A stretch of DNA of 14,118 nt from UBA3496 sp964558115 (GTDB taxonomy: Bacteria > UBA8248). The notes beneath the pieces are model-generated. The model did not search any database and was not told the origin of the DNA. It was given only the letters and a program-made list of their open reading frames with translations. The stretch covers positions 1 to 14,118 of the forward strand of contig CAZLCI010000052.1 of NCBI GenBank assembly GCA_964558115.1, in the 5' to 3' direction. Shown here piece after piece: positions 1 through 7,294 of this stretch. The first letter of the stretch is position 1. The number at the start of each line of letters is the position of its first letter. The position numbers and the translations under genes are program-made.

Positions 1-384
1 CGTAGCCATTGCAGCACTCCCACCTGTTCGTCTAATTTTATTTACAGCTGAAAGGAGTTCAATACTATAACTTTCTAAGGGTTCTACAAAAATCTCTACT
101 ATTCCTCCGCAAATATGTCCGCTGTCAGCTGCATCTTGCTCCGTTAAGTCGAATCTGAGTTTTTCTGATTTTTTGCTCTCTAGAACGTCCATGGCAGTTT
201 GCCATACTTCTGCTTCAAGACAACCTCCGCCCACAGTACCCTCAATGGTTCCATCTTTATGCACTAACATTTTTGCATCACTGCTCATAGGTGCAGAGCC
301 TTTGCGATTTACTATTGTAGCAATAGAGGCAGATTCGCCCTTTTGTATTAAACTTTCCATAGTATTGAAAATACTCTTTGACAT
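1..384 (-). CDS. xdhC: XdhC/CoxI family molybdenum hydroxylase maturation protein (3' part outside window)
   Basis: XdhC/CoxF-type proteins bind molybdenum cofactor, help its sulfuration and hand it to xanthine-dehydrogenase-like molybdenum hydroxylases in the cytoplasm. The frame starts with ATG at 384 and stays open for 128 codons to the window edge, so the C-terminal part, including the usual Rossmann-like domain, is not seen. The visible part carries the family's N-terminal signatures: SIATIVNRKGSAP followed by AKMLV (about residues 20-40), GTVGGGCLEAEV (about 49-60) and GHICGGIVEIFVEP (about 90-103), with the typical glycine/cysteine pattern. A Shine-Dalgarno AGGA (394-397 on the minus strand) lies 9 bases before the ATG. 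It follows the yqeC-like gene by 27 bases in the same direction and is probably the sixth gene of the leftward operon. The family call is firm. Whether it belongs to the shorter or the full-length XdhC subtype cannot be told. Confidence 0.9.
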   Translation of the reverse strand, partial: MSKSIFNTMESLIQKGESASIATIVNRKGSAPMSSDAKMLVHKDGTIEGTVGGGCLEAEVWQTAMDVLESKKSEKLRFDLTEQDAADSGHICGGIVEIFVEPLESYSIELLSAVNKIRRTGGSAAMAT

Positions 385-411
385 TTAACAAATTCCTATA
401 TCAAATCATTA

Positions 412-1257
412 TTAATTTCGTATTTGGTCATGCATATATACTAAACTAGATTTCCAAGAAGAACTTGTTACTATCAGTCTATCCGACTGTTTAAAAGGGA
501 AATTTCCTCTTTCATTGATAATATAAGCGATTTTTTCAATTTCGTCTATATTATGAATACAATCAGCTTTATTCAAAATAATAGCTTTCTTAGAATTTTT
601 GGGAGTATTTTGAAAAATCCCATTAGGATGATTAATCAAAAACGCTAAACTTTCTGGACTAATTTTCATTCTTTCCTTTAGTCCGGTCACCTTGCAAAAA
701 TGTTTCAGTCGAAAAACATTCTTTTTTGAAACGGATAAACCGATTGCATCTAATCCAATTATTCCTAGTATATAGTTTGATTCTATAGGGATTACTGGCT
801 CATTTTTATTTGGAGCTTTGATTGGAAGACCTTTAGAACCGTCTGCTTCAACAAAAACAATTTTACTACTCGATATAAATCGTTTGATTTTTTCTTTTTG
901 AAATCCTTTTAATTTCATCCTTTTCAGATTTTTGTCCGGTTGATTCGGAACTTTTTCCTCTCCGATTCTTTTTCTTGCGAGTGTTAAAATTTTGTTTTTA
1001 TCTCCAATTTCTTTTTTTATCACCGTAGCGATTGTGTTATCTGTGCCGAGGATGGTATTAGATTTTAGTTCTTTATTAGGAGAAAAAATATTTGTTGTCG
1101 TTGTAATTAAAATTGGACAAGAATAAATTTCAGAAGCTTCTCCGGCAAGTTTATTGATAATGCTAGTTTTGCCTCCTGCTCCAACCACGGAAACGGTGTC
1201 TCCTTTTTGTATCCCGAGTGCTTTTACTAAGTTTGATTTCAAAAAAATATTTTTCAT
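412..1257 (-). CDS. yqeC: YqeC-like selenium-dependent hydroxylase accessory protein
   Basis: This is a 281-residue protein of the YqeC family, which co-occurs with selenium-dependent molybdenum hydroxylases. The exact biochemical role is not established, and a nucleotide-dependent role is an inference from the motifs. Visible are an N-terminal P-loop-like GAGGKTS (26-32), ITTTTNIF (51-58), the characteristic VEADGSKGLPIKAP followed by EPVIP (136-157), and a GTPase-like NKAD (229-232). The length is close to what I expect for the family. The ATG at 1257 overlaps the stop of the VWA gene upstream (ATGA at 1254-1257), and I see no strong Shine-Dalgarno, so translation is probably coupled. Its neighbours XdhC, YqeB and the AAA+/VWA pair support a job in assembling a molybdenum hydroxylase. 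No selenium-specific gene such as selD lies in the window, so dependence on selenium is inferred from family membership only. Confidence 0.85.
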   Translation of the reverse strand: MKNIFLKSNLVKALGIQKGDTVSVVGAGGKTSIINKLAGEASEIYSCPILITTTTNIFSPNKELKSNTILGTDNTIATVIKKEIGDKNKILTLARKRIGEEKVPNQPDKNLKRMKLKGFQKEKIKRFISSSKIVFVEADGSKGLPIKAPNKNEPVIPIESNYILGIIGLDAIGLSVSKKNVFRLKHFCKVTGLKERMKISPESLAFLINHPNGIFQNTPKNSKKAIILNKADCIHNIDEIEKIAYIINERGNFPFKQSDRLIVTSSSWKSSLVYMHDQIRN

Positions 1258-3008
1258 CTTGGTTTATTATCCAGTAATTCTTTCCTGAGGATTTTTACAA
1301 TTTCTTGAGTCAACTGCGATAATTCCTTTACTACTATATGATTTTCGTAAATTTGTTCGACAAAAGAATCTACAACCCCTACACCTATTAGTCTAACACC
1401 ATTTTTTGCGATTTGAGTCGCTGTTGATATAAGGTGTGAAGCATCGCCATTGGGTTGGCCATCTGAAGTGATAATCATTATTTTCTCTTTCTCATTCCTT
1501 TGTGTAATCCTTTTGAAAGCAAAAAGAAGATGTTCTTCATCCCAGTTGTTGAAGCGAGGATATATATTTGCCAGTCTGTTTTTTGTGTGTGAAAATGTAT
1601 CGTCAAATGATTTATATATTCTGTGTTGTAATTTGGAGTGGCGTATATGCCTATATTTGAAAGCTGGAATATGCCCAAGCGAAGCTGCCATTGCTGCTTC
1701 TGAGTTTTCGGTTGAATACCCTATAACTTCAAAAGGTACACGAATACGGTCTAATACTTCAGCGAATACGACAGTAGCTTCCCTTGCAGCGAGATATTTT
1801 GATTCTCTGTTCATACTCCCGCTTTCATCCACTAACAAACTGAAACATATATCTAATTTTTCAGGTTCTTCTCTTCTTTGGAAGAGGTTAAATTTTTCTA
1901 ATCTCTGTTTCCAAAGTTTATGTGTATTGAGTTTTCCTGATCTATAGTTACCTACATATCGTGTGTAAGTTCTCTCTTGAATAATTTGCAATAATTTTGC
2001 AGTTAAGACTTTAATTTCGCTTGAAATATTTTCTAGAATTTCTGAATATTCGGATGTTTTCCCGTCCGGAGGTGTCATAATGGTTTGCTCGTCTTGAAGC
2101 ATTGCGGAAGGATGGATCTCTTTCTTTTTATTTTCTAATTGGAACCATGGGGTAGACCAGTGACCTAATGTAGTTACTTCTTCTTCAGTGAAAGAAACTG
2201 ATTCTTCTTGATCTTCATTGTTTATTATAGTTTCTTGAGTTTGGTTTTCTTCTGATTCATTAGGGTCATTTTTTTCTTCCCCAATTTCTTCTATTTCCGA
2301 ATCTAGGAGTGTATCTTCTGATAAATTTTCTTTGTCCTCTTCGTTAAACAGTTGATTTAGAAAATCATATATTTCGTGAGAACACTTATAGGTGATTGCT
2401 CCGTCTGTAGTTTCACAGGCATCTTTAATTTTGTTTTTTAGAGCTTTGAGGGTTTTTGAAATCTTTGGGTCAAGCAATTTTATTGTTTGAAGATCTAAAT
2501 CTTTTTCTGCCGTATCTTTTATGTAAACTGCTCCTGTTAAATATATCCCTAGTTGAATTTGTTGGATAAGAGGTAATTCTCCTGTTTTTATAGAATAGTT
2601 AGCAGATTCAACAGAAGGTTTAATAAACTCTATTAGATTTTTTTTTGTGCCGGGAAGAAGTGATGTTAGAAGATTCTCGCATCTAGTATCGTCTAATGTA
2701 TGCCATAAACGGAAAATTCCAGGTTTTTCTTTGTTGTCAGATAAAATTTGAGTCAACCATTTTCTTTCTTTAAATCTTAAGTGAGCAGCTTGAATTAGTG
2801 TCATGCCTTTTTGGTATTTCAGGAAATGAGTTTCATTTGTTTTTCCACTTAGAATCTTTAGGGATGTTTCGGGTTTTTCAATCTGAATGTCTTGTTTCTT
2901 GGAATTGGATATATTTTGTAAATCTGGGTTCGCGAATTCAAGGTTGATATCGTAATTTTTAGTAACTATCTGCGCTAAGACTTCTAATCTTACTCTTCTT
3001 TTTTCCAT
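1254..3008 (-). CDS. VWA-domain protein, CobT/CoxE/NorD-like partner of the MoxR-type ATPase
   Basis: This 584-residue protein has a C-terminal von Willebrand A domain (about 385-580). It holds an intact MIDAS metal site, DESGSM at 394-399, and a later TSDGQPNG (514-521). The segment around IYKSFDD (464-470) resembles the C-terminal VWA domain of cobaltochelatase CobT. Before the VWA lies a strongly acidic linker (about 223-279, rich in Glu, Asp and Asn), a layout typical of CobT and of the Mg-chelatase D subunit. Residues 1-220 form a region I do not recognise. VWA proteins of this kind work as substrate adaptors for an AAA+ ATPase in inserting metals or activating enzymes. The ATPase gene lies 9 bases upstream. 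The ATG at 3008 has only weak Shine-Dalgarno support. Because it sits among xdhC, yqeC and yqeB, a role like CoxE in molybdoenzyme maturation is more likely than cobalamin synthesis. The specific target is unknown. Confidence 0.85.
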   Translation of the reverse strand: MEKRRVRLEVLAQIVTKNYDINLEFANPDLQNISNSKKQDIQIEKPETSLKILSGKTNETHFLKYQKGMTLIQAAHLRFKERKWLTQILSDNKEKPGIFRLWHTLDDTRCENLLTSLLPGTKKNLIEFIKPSVESANYSIKTGELPLIQQIQLGIYLTGAVYIKDTAEKDLDLQTIKLLDPKISKTLKALKNKIKDACETTDGAITYKCSHEIYDFLNQLFNEEDKENLSEDTLLDSEIEEIGEEKNDPNESEENQTQETIINNEDQEESVSFTEEEVTTLGHWSTPWFQLENKKKEIHPSAMLQDEQTIMTPPDGKTSEYSEILENISSEIKVLTAKLLQIIQERTYTRYVGNYRSGKLNTHKLWKQRLEKFNLFQRREEPEKLDICFSLLVDESGSMNRESKYLAAREATVVFAEVLDRIRVPFEVIGYSTENSEAAMAASLGHIPAFKYRHIRHSKLQHRIYKSFDDTFSHTKNRLANIYPRFNNWDEEHLLFAFKRITQRNEKEKIMIITSDGQPNGDASHLISTATQIAKNGVRLIGVGVVDSFVEQIYENHIVVKELSQLTQEIVKILRKELLDNKPR

Positions 3009-3017
3009 AGATTTTTT

Positions 3018-3902
3018 TTAAAAGTAGTTGTCAATTATGTCTTCGATGACTTTTGCATCGAATTCGTTAATTTTGCCATAAATTGAAGAAATGGCTGATT
3101 CGGAGGGATTAAAATATGCGGACATACGTGCCCAATCTATTAATCTTCTGGTACTAAATGTACAAAAAACTTTTTCATTTTCAATCGCCTCTCTAACATC
3201 ATTGGCAACTTTTACCATTTTTTCAACTAATTCTTTGTCCATGTTTCCGCTTTGATTTATAACAACATCGACTTCAATTTCGTAGGGAAGATAGGCCATT
3301 CTGATTGATACTGGAAATCGGTCTAGCAAAGCTTCATTAAGAGCTTTTGTTCCCGCATAGCGTCTATCTTCGTTAGGGTTCATGCTTGCAAAAACTCTGA
3401 AATTTGGATGTGGTTTTATTATTCTACCATCGTATTCTGTTAAAACTATCATTTTGTCATCGTCAAGGAGGCTATGTAGACAAAACGCAATTTCAGGAAG
3501 ACAAGCGTTAATTTCATCTATAAGTAGCCAATCTCCTGATTCCATTGCATCTATAAGAATTCCATTAACCCAATAAGTACCTTTTTCGTTAATCATCAGT
3601 TTTCCTACAAATTCATCTACGGTTGTCATTCCGTTTAAATTGACTCTTCGAAATCCATTGTTTGTCATTTGGGCCAAGTGACGGACTAAGAGAGTTTTCC
3701 CAACTCCTGTTTCTCCAATTAGAATTACTGGAAGTCCTTTGCTTACTGCCCAAGCTGTTTTTTCTAAATCATCTCCAACCGGAAGGTAAAACTGAGAATC
3801 AGGAACGTAAGGGTTGTCGATGTTTTCATTGATCTTTATCTCACTTCTTCCAATTTTGTATAATCCGTTTTTTGTTATTTCCTCTCGAATTTCAATAGTC
3901 AA
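3018..3902 (-). CDS. MoxR/CobS-like AAA+ ATPase
   Basis: This 294-residue AAA+ ATPase of the MoxR/CobS/CbbQ/NorQ group has all the core motifs: Walker A GETGVGKT (63-70), Walker B WLLIDE (125-130), sensor-1 Asn in FASMNPNE (about 175), an arginine finger in LLDRF (R195), and a C-terminal FSTRRLIDW (249-257) consistent with sensor 2. It should form a cytoplasmic ring that remodels a client enzyme with the VWA protein encoded immediately downstream. The start is TTG at 3902, overlapping the TGA of the yqeB-like gene (TTGA at 3899-3902). GGAG lies 7 bases upstream and makes this start convincing. The pair is analogous to CoxD/CoxE of CO dehydrogenase maturation, NorQ/NorD and CobS/CobT. Context favours the molybdenum hydroxylase role. 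No cobN-like gene is present in the window. Confidence 0.88.
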   Translation of the reverse strand: MTIEIREEITKNGLYKIGRSEIKINENIDNPYVPDSQFYLPVGDDLEKTAWAVSKGLPVILIGETGVGKTLLVRHLAQMTNNGFRRVNLNGMTTVDEFVGKLMINEKGTYWVNGILIDAMESGDWLLIDEINACLPEIAFCLHSLLDDDKMIVLTEYDGRIIKPHPNFRVFASMNPNEDRRYAGTKALNEALLDRFPVSIRMAYLPYEIEVDVVINQSGNMDKELVEKMVKVANDVREAIENEKVFCTFSTRRLIDWARMSAYFNPSESAISSIYGKINEFDAKVIEDIIDNYF

Positions 3903-4768
3903 TTTTGGACTCCGTTCTTTTTTTTTGTTGTCTCGTTTAGTAGTATGAGTATTGCTTCAAGAACGCCACCTGCAATACTTCTTGATTTGTCTGAAATAGT
4001 CATACAGTGCTCTGGCTTAGCCCTTGGATCTATGTCGCCAACTTTAAATCCTTTTGAAATTGAAAGGTCGTCTCTAATCAATCCTCTAATAACTCCTGGT
4101 ATCTCTGAAAAAATTTCAAATTCGTCTACTTTAGCGACAAGTTCTCCTTTAGAAACCTTGTCTCCTATTTTTTTAATAGACTTAAATTTTCCTTTTTCAG
4201 GAGAACGAAGAAGTCTTTCAGTTGTATATCCTCCAATAGGTCCTGGTACTCCTGTATTCTCAGAAGCACAACCGCTGAAGATTATCCTTCCAATATCATG
4301 TCCTCTTGCAGTTTCTATTACTGCATTGCAATCTGATCCAGCGTTAAAGCCAGGTCCGACTCCAATTACAATTTGAGCACTATCTTTGTGTGTGCCAAGA
4401 TTTTTTTTTGCGAGAATTGCATCTATTAAGATTTGAGGTTTTGCAAGTTTAAGTATTTCACATTCTGGGTCAACCAGAACTGGGATTATATTCTTTTCTA
4501 ATAGACTAAGAGCAGAATGAAATTTTTCAGTCAATGTATCTTCCTGAACCATTTCTGAAAAAAGTCCTTCGATTTCCATTTGACCAGAATATATACATTC
4601 AGCAAAGGATACAGTTCTTCTGACCATAGTAGGATTTTCTGTTTCTGTAATAATTGTTGGAAAACCTGAACGGAAGATTTTTTGAGCTATCCCAGAAGCA
4701 ATATCTCCACCACCTCTTAGGACAACTAGTGAATTTTTAATTGTACTCTTTGAAAATGTTTTTTCCAC
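3899..4768 (-). CDS. yqeB: YqeB-like (EF2563 family) selenium-dependent molybdenum hydroxylase system protein
   Basis: This 289-residue protein matches the YqeB/EF2563 family, which is found with selenium-dependent molybdenum hydroxylases. Its biochemical role is not known. Family landmarks are VVLRGGGDIASGIAQK near the N-terminus (15-30), VRRTVSFAECIY (49-60), GVGPGFNAGSDCNAVIETARG (136-156), GHDIGRII (156-163), GDIDPR (244-249) and SIAGGVLEAIL (264-274). Residues about 200-240 (GDKVSKGELVAKV followed by IPGVIRGLI) look like a small biotinyl/lipoyl-type hammerhead fold. The start is GTG at 4768: GGGG (4774-4777) lies 5 bases upstream, and the nearest upstream ATG runs directly into a stop. 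It overlaps the next gene by 4 bases. A gap of 45 bases separates it from the acyl-CoA dehydrogenase upstream, with no terminator seen, so the two are probably co-transcribed. Confidence 0.88.
   Translation of the reverse strand: MEKTFSKSTIKNSLVVLRGGGDIASGIAQKIFRSGFPTIITETENPTMVRRTVSFAECIYSGQMEIEGLFSEMVQEDTLTEKFHSALSLLEKNIIPVLVDPECEILKLAKPQILIDAILAKKNLGTHKDSAQIVIGVGPGFNAGSDCNAVIETARGHDIGRIIFSGCASENTGVPGPIGGYTTERLLRSPEKGKFKSIKKIGDKVSKGELVAKVDEFEIFSEIPGVIRGLIRDDLSISKGFKVGDIDPRAKPEHCMTISDKSRSIAGGVLEAILILLNETTKKKNGVQN
3910..3913 (-). promoter_or_regulatory. Shine-Dalgarno GGAG deciding the TTG start of the AAA+ gene
   Basis: GGAG on the minus strand lies 7 bases before the TTG at 3902, inside the 3' end of the yqeB-like gene. 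It supports translation starting on a non-ATG codon that overlaps the preceding stop (TTGA), a typical coupling arrangement. Confidence 0.65.
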
Positions 4769-4813
4769 TCTTTCCCCAGTTACATTTTTTTTAAAAGCTT
4801 TAGAAAATCGGTC

Positions 4814-5962
4814 TTATGCATCTAAAAGGTTTCTTGCGATAATCAGACGTTGTATTTGGCTTGTTCCTTCTACTATTTGTATTTGTTTTGCATCTCTCAT
4901 AAATCTTTCTAGGGGATGGTCTTTCATATATCCAGCTCCACCTAATATCTGTATACTATCTATAGCGACTTTCATTGCCATATCTGCAGCAAATGTTTTT
5001 GCAGTAGAAAAATAGCGAGCATTTTCTTTTCCTATTTGTCCTGTGTCTACCAAACTAGCTGCTTTATGCACTAAAAGACGAGATGCTTCAATTTGCATAA
5101 ACATATCTGCAAGCATAAACTGAATTGCCTGAAAATTAGAAATTGAAGTACCAAATGCTTCTCTTTCTTTTGAGTAGTTTTTTGCATAATCAAAACATCC
5201 TTGAGCGAGACCAACTGCTCGTGCTCCTATAGCAGGACGCATTTGATTAAATCCAATCATTGCTGATTTAAATCCTTTATTAAGTTCTCCAATTTGGTTT
5301 TCTTTAGGAATTGCAACATTTTCAAAATTTAAAACACATGTAGATATACCTTTCATTCCCATTTTCTTTTCATGGCGGCCAATACTGAAACCATCTGTAT
5401 TAGTTGGAACAATAAAGTAAGTGATCCCTTTTGTTCCAGCGTTAAAATCAGTTTTTGCTGCAACAGTAATAAAATCAGCTTTATCAGGTCCGCTACAATA
5501 ACATTTAGTTCCATTCAGTACCCATTCTTCTCCTTCTAAGGATGCTCTAGTTCTTATATTTCCTGCGTCCGAACCAGCATGTGGCTCAGTCAAAGCATAC
5601 GAGCCTCTTAATTCTCCTTTCGCTAAACCTTTTAGATATTGGTCCTTTTGTTCAGGATTTCCACTTAGTTGAATTATTCTACTAGAAAGCATATTCAATA
5701 CTATGAAAAGGGGACTGTTTGAGCAAAATTTTGCAATTTCTTCTATAACTATACATCCTCCAAGAAAACCCATTCCTGATCCATCATACTCTTCAGGCAA
5801 GAAAATACCCAATAATTCATGTTCCTTTAGAAGTTGAAAAATATCCTCAGGATATTCTTCTTTTTCATCAATATCTGATGCTCTAGGTTTAATGTATCTT
5901 TCAGACAGTTCTCGAACTGTTTGTTTCAACATTTTTTGAGATTCATCCAAATCAAATAACAT
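4814..5962 (-). CDS. Acyl-CoA dehydrogenase
   Basis: This FAD-dependent acyl-CoA dehydrogenase introduces a trans-2 double bond into acyl-CoA thioesters and passes electrons to electron-transfer flavoprotein. With the start used here it has 382 residues, normal for the short/medium-chain family. Visible are YALTEPHAGSDAG (122-134, first family signature), the C-terminal helix signature beginning EREAFGTSISNFQAIQ, and GGAGYMKDHPLERFMRDAK. IVEGTSQIQRLIIARNLL carries the expected catalytic base, Glu365. A longer frame begins 21 bases upstream at 5983, but no Shine-Dalgarno precedes it. AGAGGA at 5972-5977 sits 9 bases before the ATG at 5962, so I chose that. It is the first gene of the leftward operon of molybdenum hydroxylase accessory genes. 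Chain-length or branched substrate preference cannot be read from the sequence. An aromatic or heterocyclic degradation pathway is a guess from context. Confidence 0.92.
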   Translation of the reverse strand: MLFDLDESQKMLKQTVRELSERYIKPRASDIDEKEEYPEDIFQLLKEHELLGIFLPEEYDGSGMGFLGGCIVIEEIAKFCSNSPLFIVLNMLSSRIIQLSGNPEQKDQYLKGLAKGELRGSYALTEPHAGSDAGNIRTRASLEGEEWVLNGTKCYCSGPDKADFITVAAKTDFNAGTKGITYFIVPTNTDGFSIGRHEKKMGMKGISTCVLNFENVAIPKENQIGELNKGFKSAMIGFNQMRPAIGARAVGLAQGCFDYAKNYSKEREAFGTSISNFQAIQFMLADMFMQIEASRLLVHKAASLVDTGQIGKENARYFSTAKTFAADMAMKVAIDSIQILGGAGYMKDHPLERFMRDAKQIQIVEGTSQIQRLIIARNLLDA

Positions 5963-6002
5963 AATCCAAAGTCCTCTTCTCATATTTTAAAAATCTATGT
6001 TT

Positions 6003-6034
6003 TTTATAATCTTTCTGAAATATTTTTTTGTCAA
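6003..6034 (-). promoter_or_regulatory. Candidate sigma70-type promoter for the leftward operon
   Basis: On the minus strand a perfect TTGACA occupies 6029-6034. At 17-base spacing the -10 would be GATTAT (6006-6011, four of six matches). A better hexamer, TATAAA (6003-6008), lies at 20 bases, which is too wide. The predicted start is near 5999, giving a leader of about 37 bases before the acyl-CoA dehydrogenase. The perfect -35 box and its position are the main support. AT-rich sequence makes chance -10 matches common. Confidence 0.5.
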
Positions 6035-6064
6035 ACTAAATTCAAGAAAACGGTTTTTTTTAAG

Positions 6065-6094
6065 TTTATTTTTATTGGAGTTGTTCAGTATAAT
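6065..6094 (+). promoter_or_regulatory. Candidate promoter for the DAHP synthase operon
   Basis: A perfect TATAAT lies at 6089-6094, about 145 bases before the DAHP synthase start. The matching -35 is poor (TTTATT at 6065-6070, 18-base spacing). A second possible pair is TTGTTC (6081-6086) with TATAAG (6105-6110). The stretch is so T-rich that neither can be preferred with confidence, but a rightward promoter must lie in this divergent gap. Confidence 0.3.
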
Positions 6095-6226
6095 TTTATT
6101 TTGTTATAAGTAATCTTTATTAAATTGCTTTGCTACTTTTTTTAGACTTGTTGTTTTTTCACTACAGGGTTAGTATCCCTTTGTTTTTTTTATTGAATTT
6201 TAACCTTATTTATTTTTTCTCTCTCT

Positions 6227-6232
6227 AAGGAG
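6227..6232 (+). promoter_or_regulatory. Strong Shine-Dalgarno of the DAHP synthase gene
   Basis: AAGGAG lies 6 bases before the ATG at 6239. It fixes that start over the in-frame ATG at 6251 (codon 5) and is the best ribosome binding site in the window. Confidence 0.75.
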
Positions 6233-6238
6233 ATAGAG

Positions 6239-7258
6239 ATGATAGTTGTTATGAAGCAGAATGCTACCCCCGACGAGATTGAAAAGATTGTCGAAAGAAT
6301 TAGAGAATTAGGTCTTGAAGAGCATCTTATACAAGGTGTTTTGCGAACGGTTATTGGTGCTGTAGGAGATGAAAGAGGTAAGAATATGCTTGAATCTCTT
6401 GTTACTCTTCCAGGTGTTGAAAGTGTAGTGCCTATTTTAAAACCTTACAAACTTGCAAGTTCTGAAGGTATGCCTGAGAGAAGTATTGTTCCAATGGGTG
6501 AAGGTGTGACAATCGGAGGAAAAAATATTGTTGTTGTGGGTGGACCATGTTCTGTAGAAAGCAGAGAACAAATTTTGTCTTCTGCTGATGCTGTAAAAGA
6601 TGGTGGTGGACACGTTCTTCGTGGAGGTGCTTATAAACCTAGAACTTCTCCATATAGTTTTCAAGGGATGGCGGAAGAAGGACTTAAACTTCTTGCAGAA
6701 GCGAGAGATAAGACAGGTTTGCCAATTCAAACAGAAGTTATGGATACTGTAGATGTTGATTTAGTGTGTAAGTATGCAGATGTTTTACAGATTGGCGCTA
6801 GAAATATCCAAAATTTTTCTTTATTGAAAAGAGTCGGCAGAACGAAAAAAACCGTTTTCTTGAAGAGAGGTATGTCTACAACCATTGAAGAATTTTTAAT
6901 GTCTGCAGAATATATTCTCAGTCAAGGTAATCCGAATGTTGTTTTATGTGAAAGAGGAATAAGAACTTTCGAAAACTCAACTCGAAATACTTTAGATATA
7001 ACTGCGGTTCCTGTACTTAAAGAACTTACTCATCTGCCAGTTGTTGTTGATCCGAGTCATGCTGCTGGTGCTTGGAGATTTGTTGCCCCACTTGCTAAAG
7101 CTGCAATTGCTTGTGGCGCTGATGGTTTGATGATTGAAGTGCATCCTGATCCATCCCAAGCAATGTCAGATGGAGCTCAATCTTTGAAACCTGAAATGTT
7201 CAAGCAGTTGATGAGTGATCTTGAGGTCTTTGCTGATGCGGTACAGCGTGAATTTTAA
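6239..7258 (+). CDS. aroF: 3-deoxy-7-phosphoheptulonate (DAHP) synthase, type I-beta
   Basis: This enzyme condenses phosphoenolpyruvate and erythrose 4-phosphate to DAHP, the first step of the shikimate pathway to aromatic amino acids. The 339-residue protein has an N-terminal ferredoxin-like domain (about 1-70). In relatives such as the Thermotoga enzyme this domain mediates feedback inhibition by tyrosine or phenylalanine. The catalytic barrel follows, with GGPCSVES (101-108), RGGAYKPRTSPYSFQG (128-143), QIGARNIQN (184-192), LKRGMS (208-213), CERGIRTF (237-244), DPSHAAG (271-277) and EVHPDPSQAMSDGAQSL (300-316). The four metal ligands expected for the family are present: Cys104, His274, Glu300 and Asp311. 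Start choice rests on AAGGAG six bases upstream. It is the first gene of the rightward group. Which aromatic amino acid inhibits it cannot be read directly. The gene symbol varies between organisms (aroF, aroG or aroA). Confidence 0.95.
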   Translation: MIVVMKQNATPDEIEKIVERIRELGLEEHLIQGVLRTVIGAVGDERGKNMLESLVTLPGVESVVPILKPYKLASSEGMPERSIVPMGEGVTIGGKNIVVVGGPCSVESREQILSSADAVKDGGGHVLRGGAYKPRTSPYSFQGMAEEGLKLLAEARDKTGLPIQTEVMDTVDVDLVCKYADVLQIGARNIQNFSLLKRVGRTKKTVFLKRGMSTTIEEFLMSAEYILSQGNPNVVLCERGIRTFENSTRNTLDITAVPVLKELTHLPVVVDPSHAAGAWRFVAPLAKAAIACGADGLMIEVHPDPSQAMSDGAQSLKPEMFKQLMSDLEVFADAVQREF

Positions 7259-7294
7259 TTTTCTTGCTTGATTGAGAAATGTTGGTGTTTAAAT

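Noticed and set aside
173..388. 71-codon open frame on the plus strand near the left edge
   Set aside because: The minus strand encodes clear XdhC motifs over the same bases with a good Shine-Dalgarno.
1450..1947. 165-codon open frame on the plus strand
   Set aside because: It is antisense to the VWA domain of the CobT-like gene, which carries the intact MIDAS motif. It is a shadow of that coding sequence.
1254..3902. True cobaltochelatase CobS/CobT for aerobic cobalamin synthesis
   Set aside because: No cobN or other cob gene is in view, and the pair lies between molybdenum hydroxylase accessory genes. The similarity is real but is shared by several AAA+/VWA pairs.
3945..4376. 143-codon open frame on the plus strand
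   Set aside because: It lies wholly antisense to the yqeB-like gene, whose family motifs run through the same region. It has no recognisable motif and no credible ribosome binding site.
412..4768. Selenocysteine codons in the accessory genes, suggested by the selenium-linked families
   Set aside because: No in-frame TGA interrupts any of these genes. The visible stops coincide with normal protein ends or with overlapping starts.
5963..5983. Longer N-terminus for the acyl-CoA dehydrogenase from the ATG at 5983
   Set aside because: No Shine-Dalgarno precedes it, while AGAGGA lies 9 bases before the ATG at 5962. The extra seven residues do not look like family sequence.
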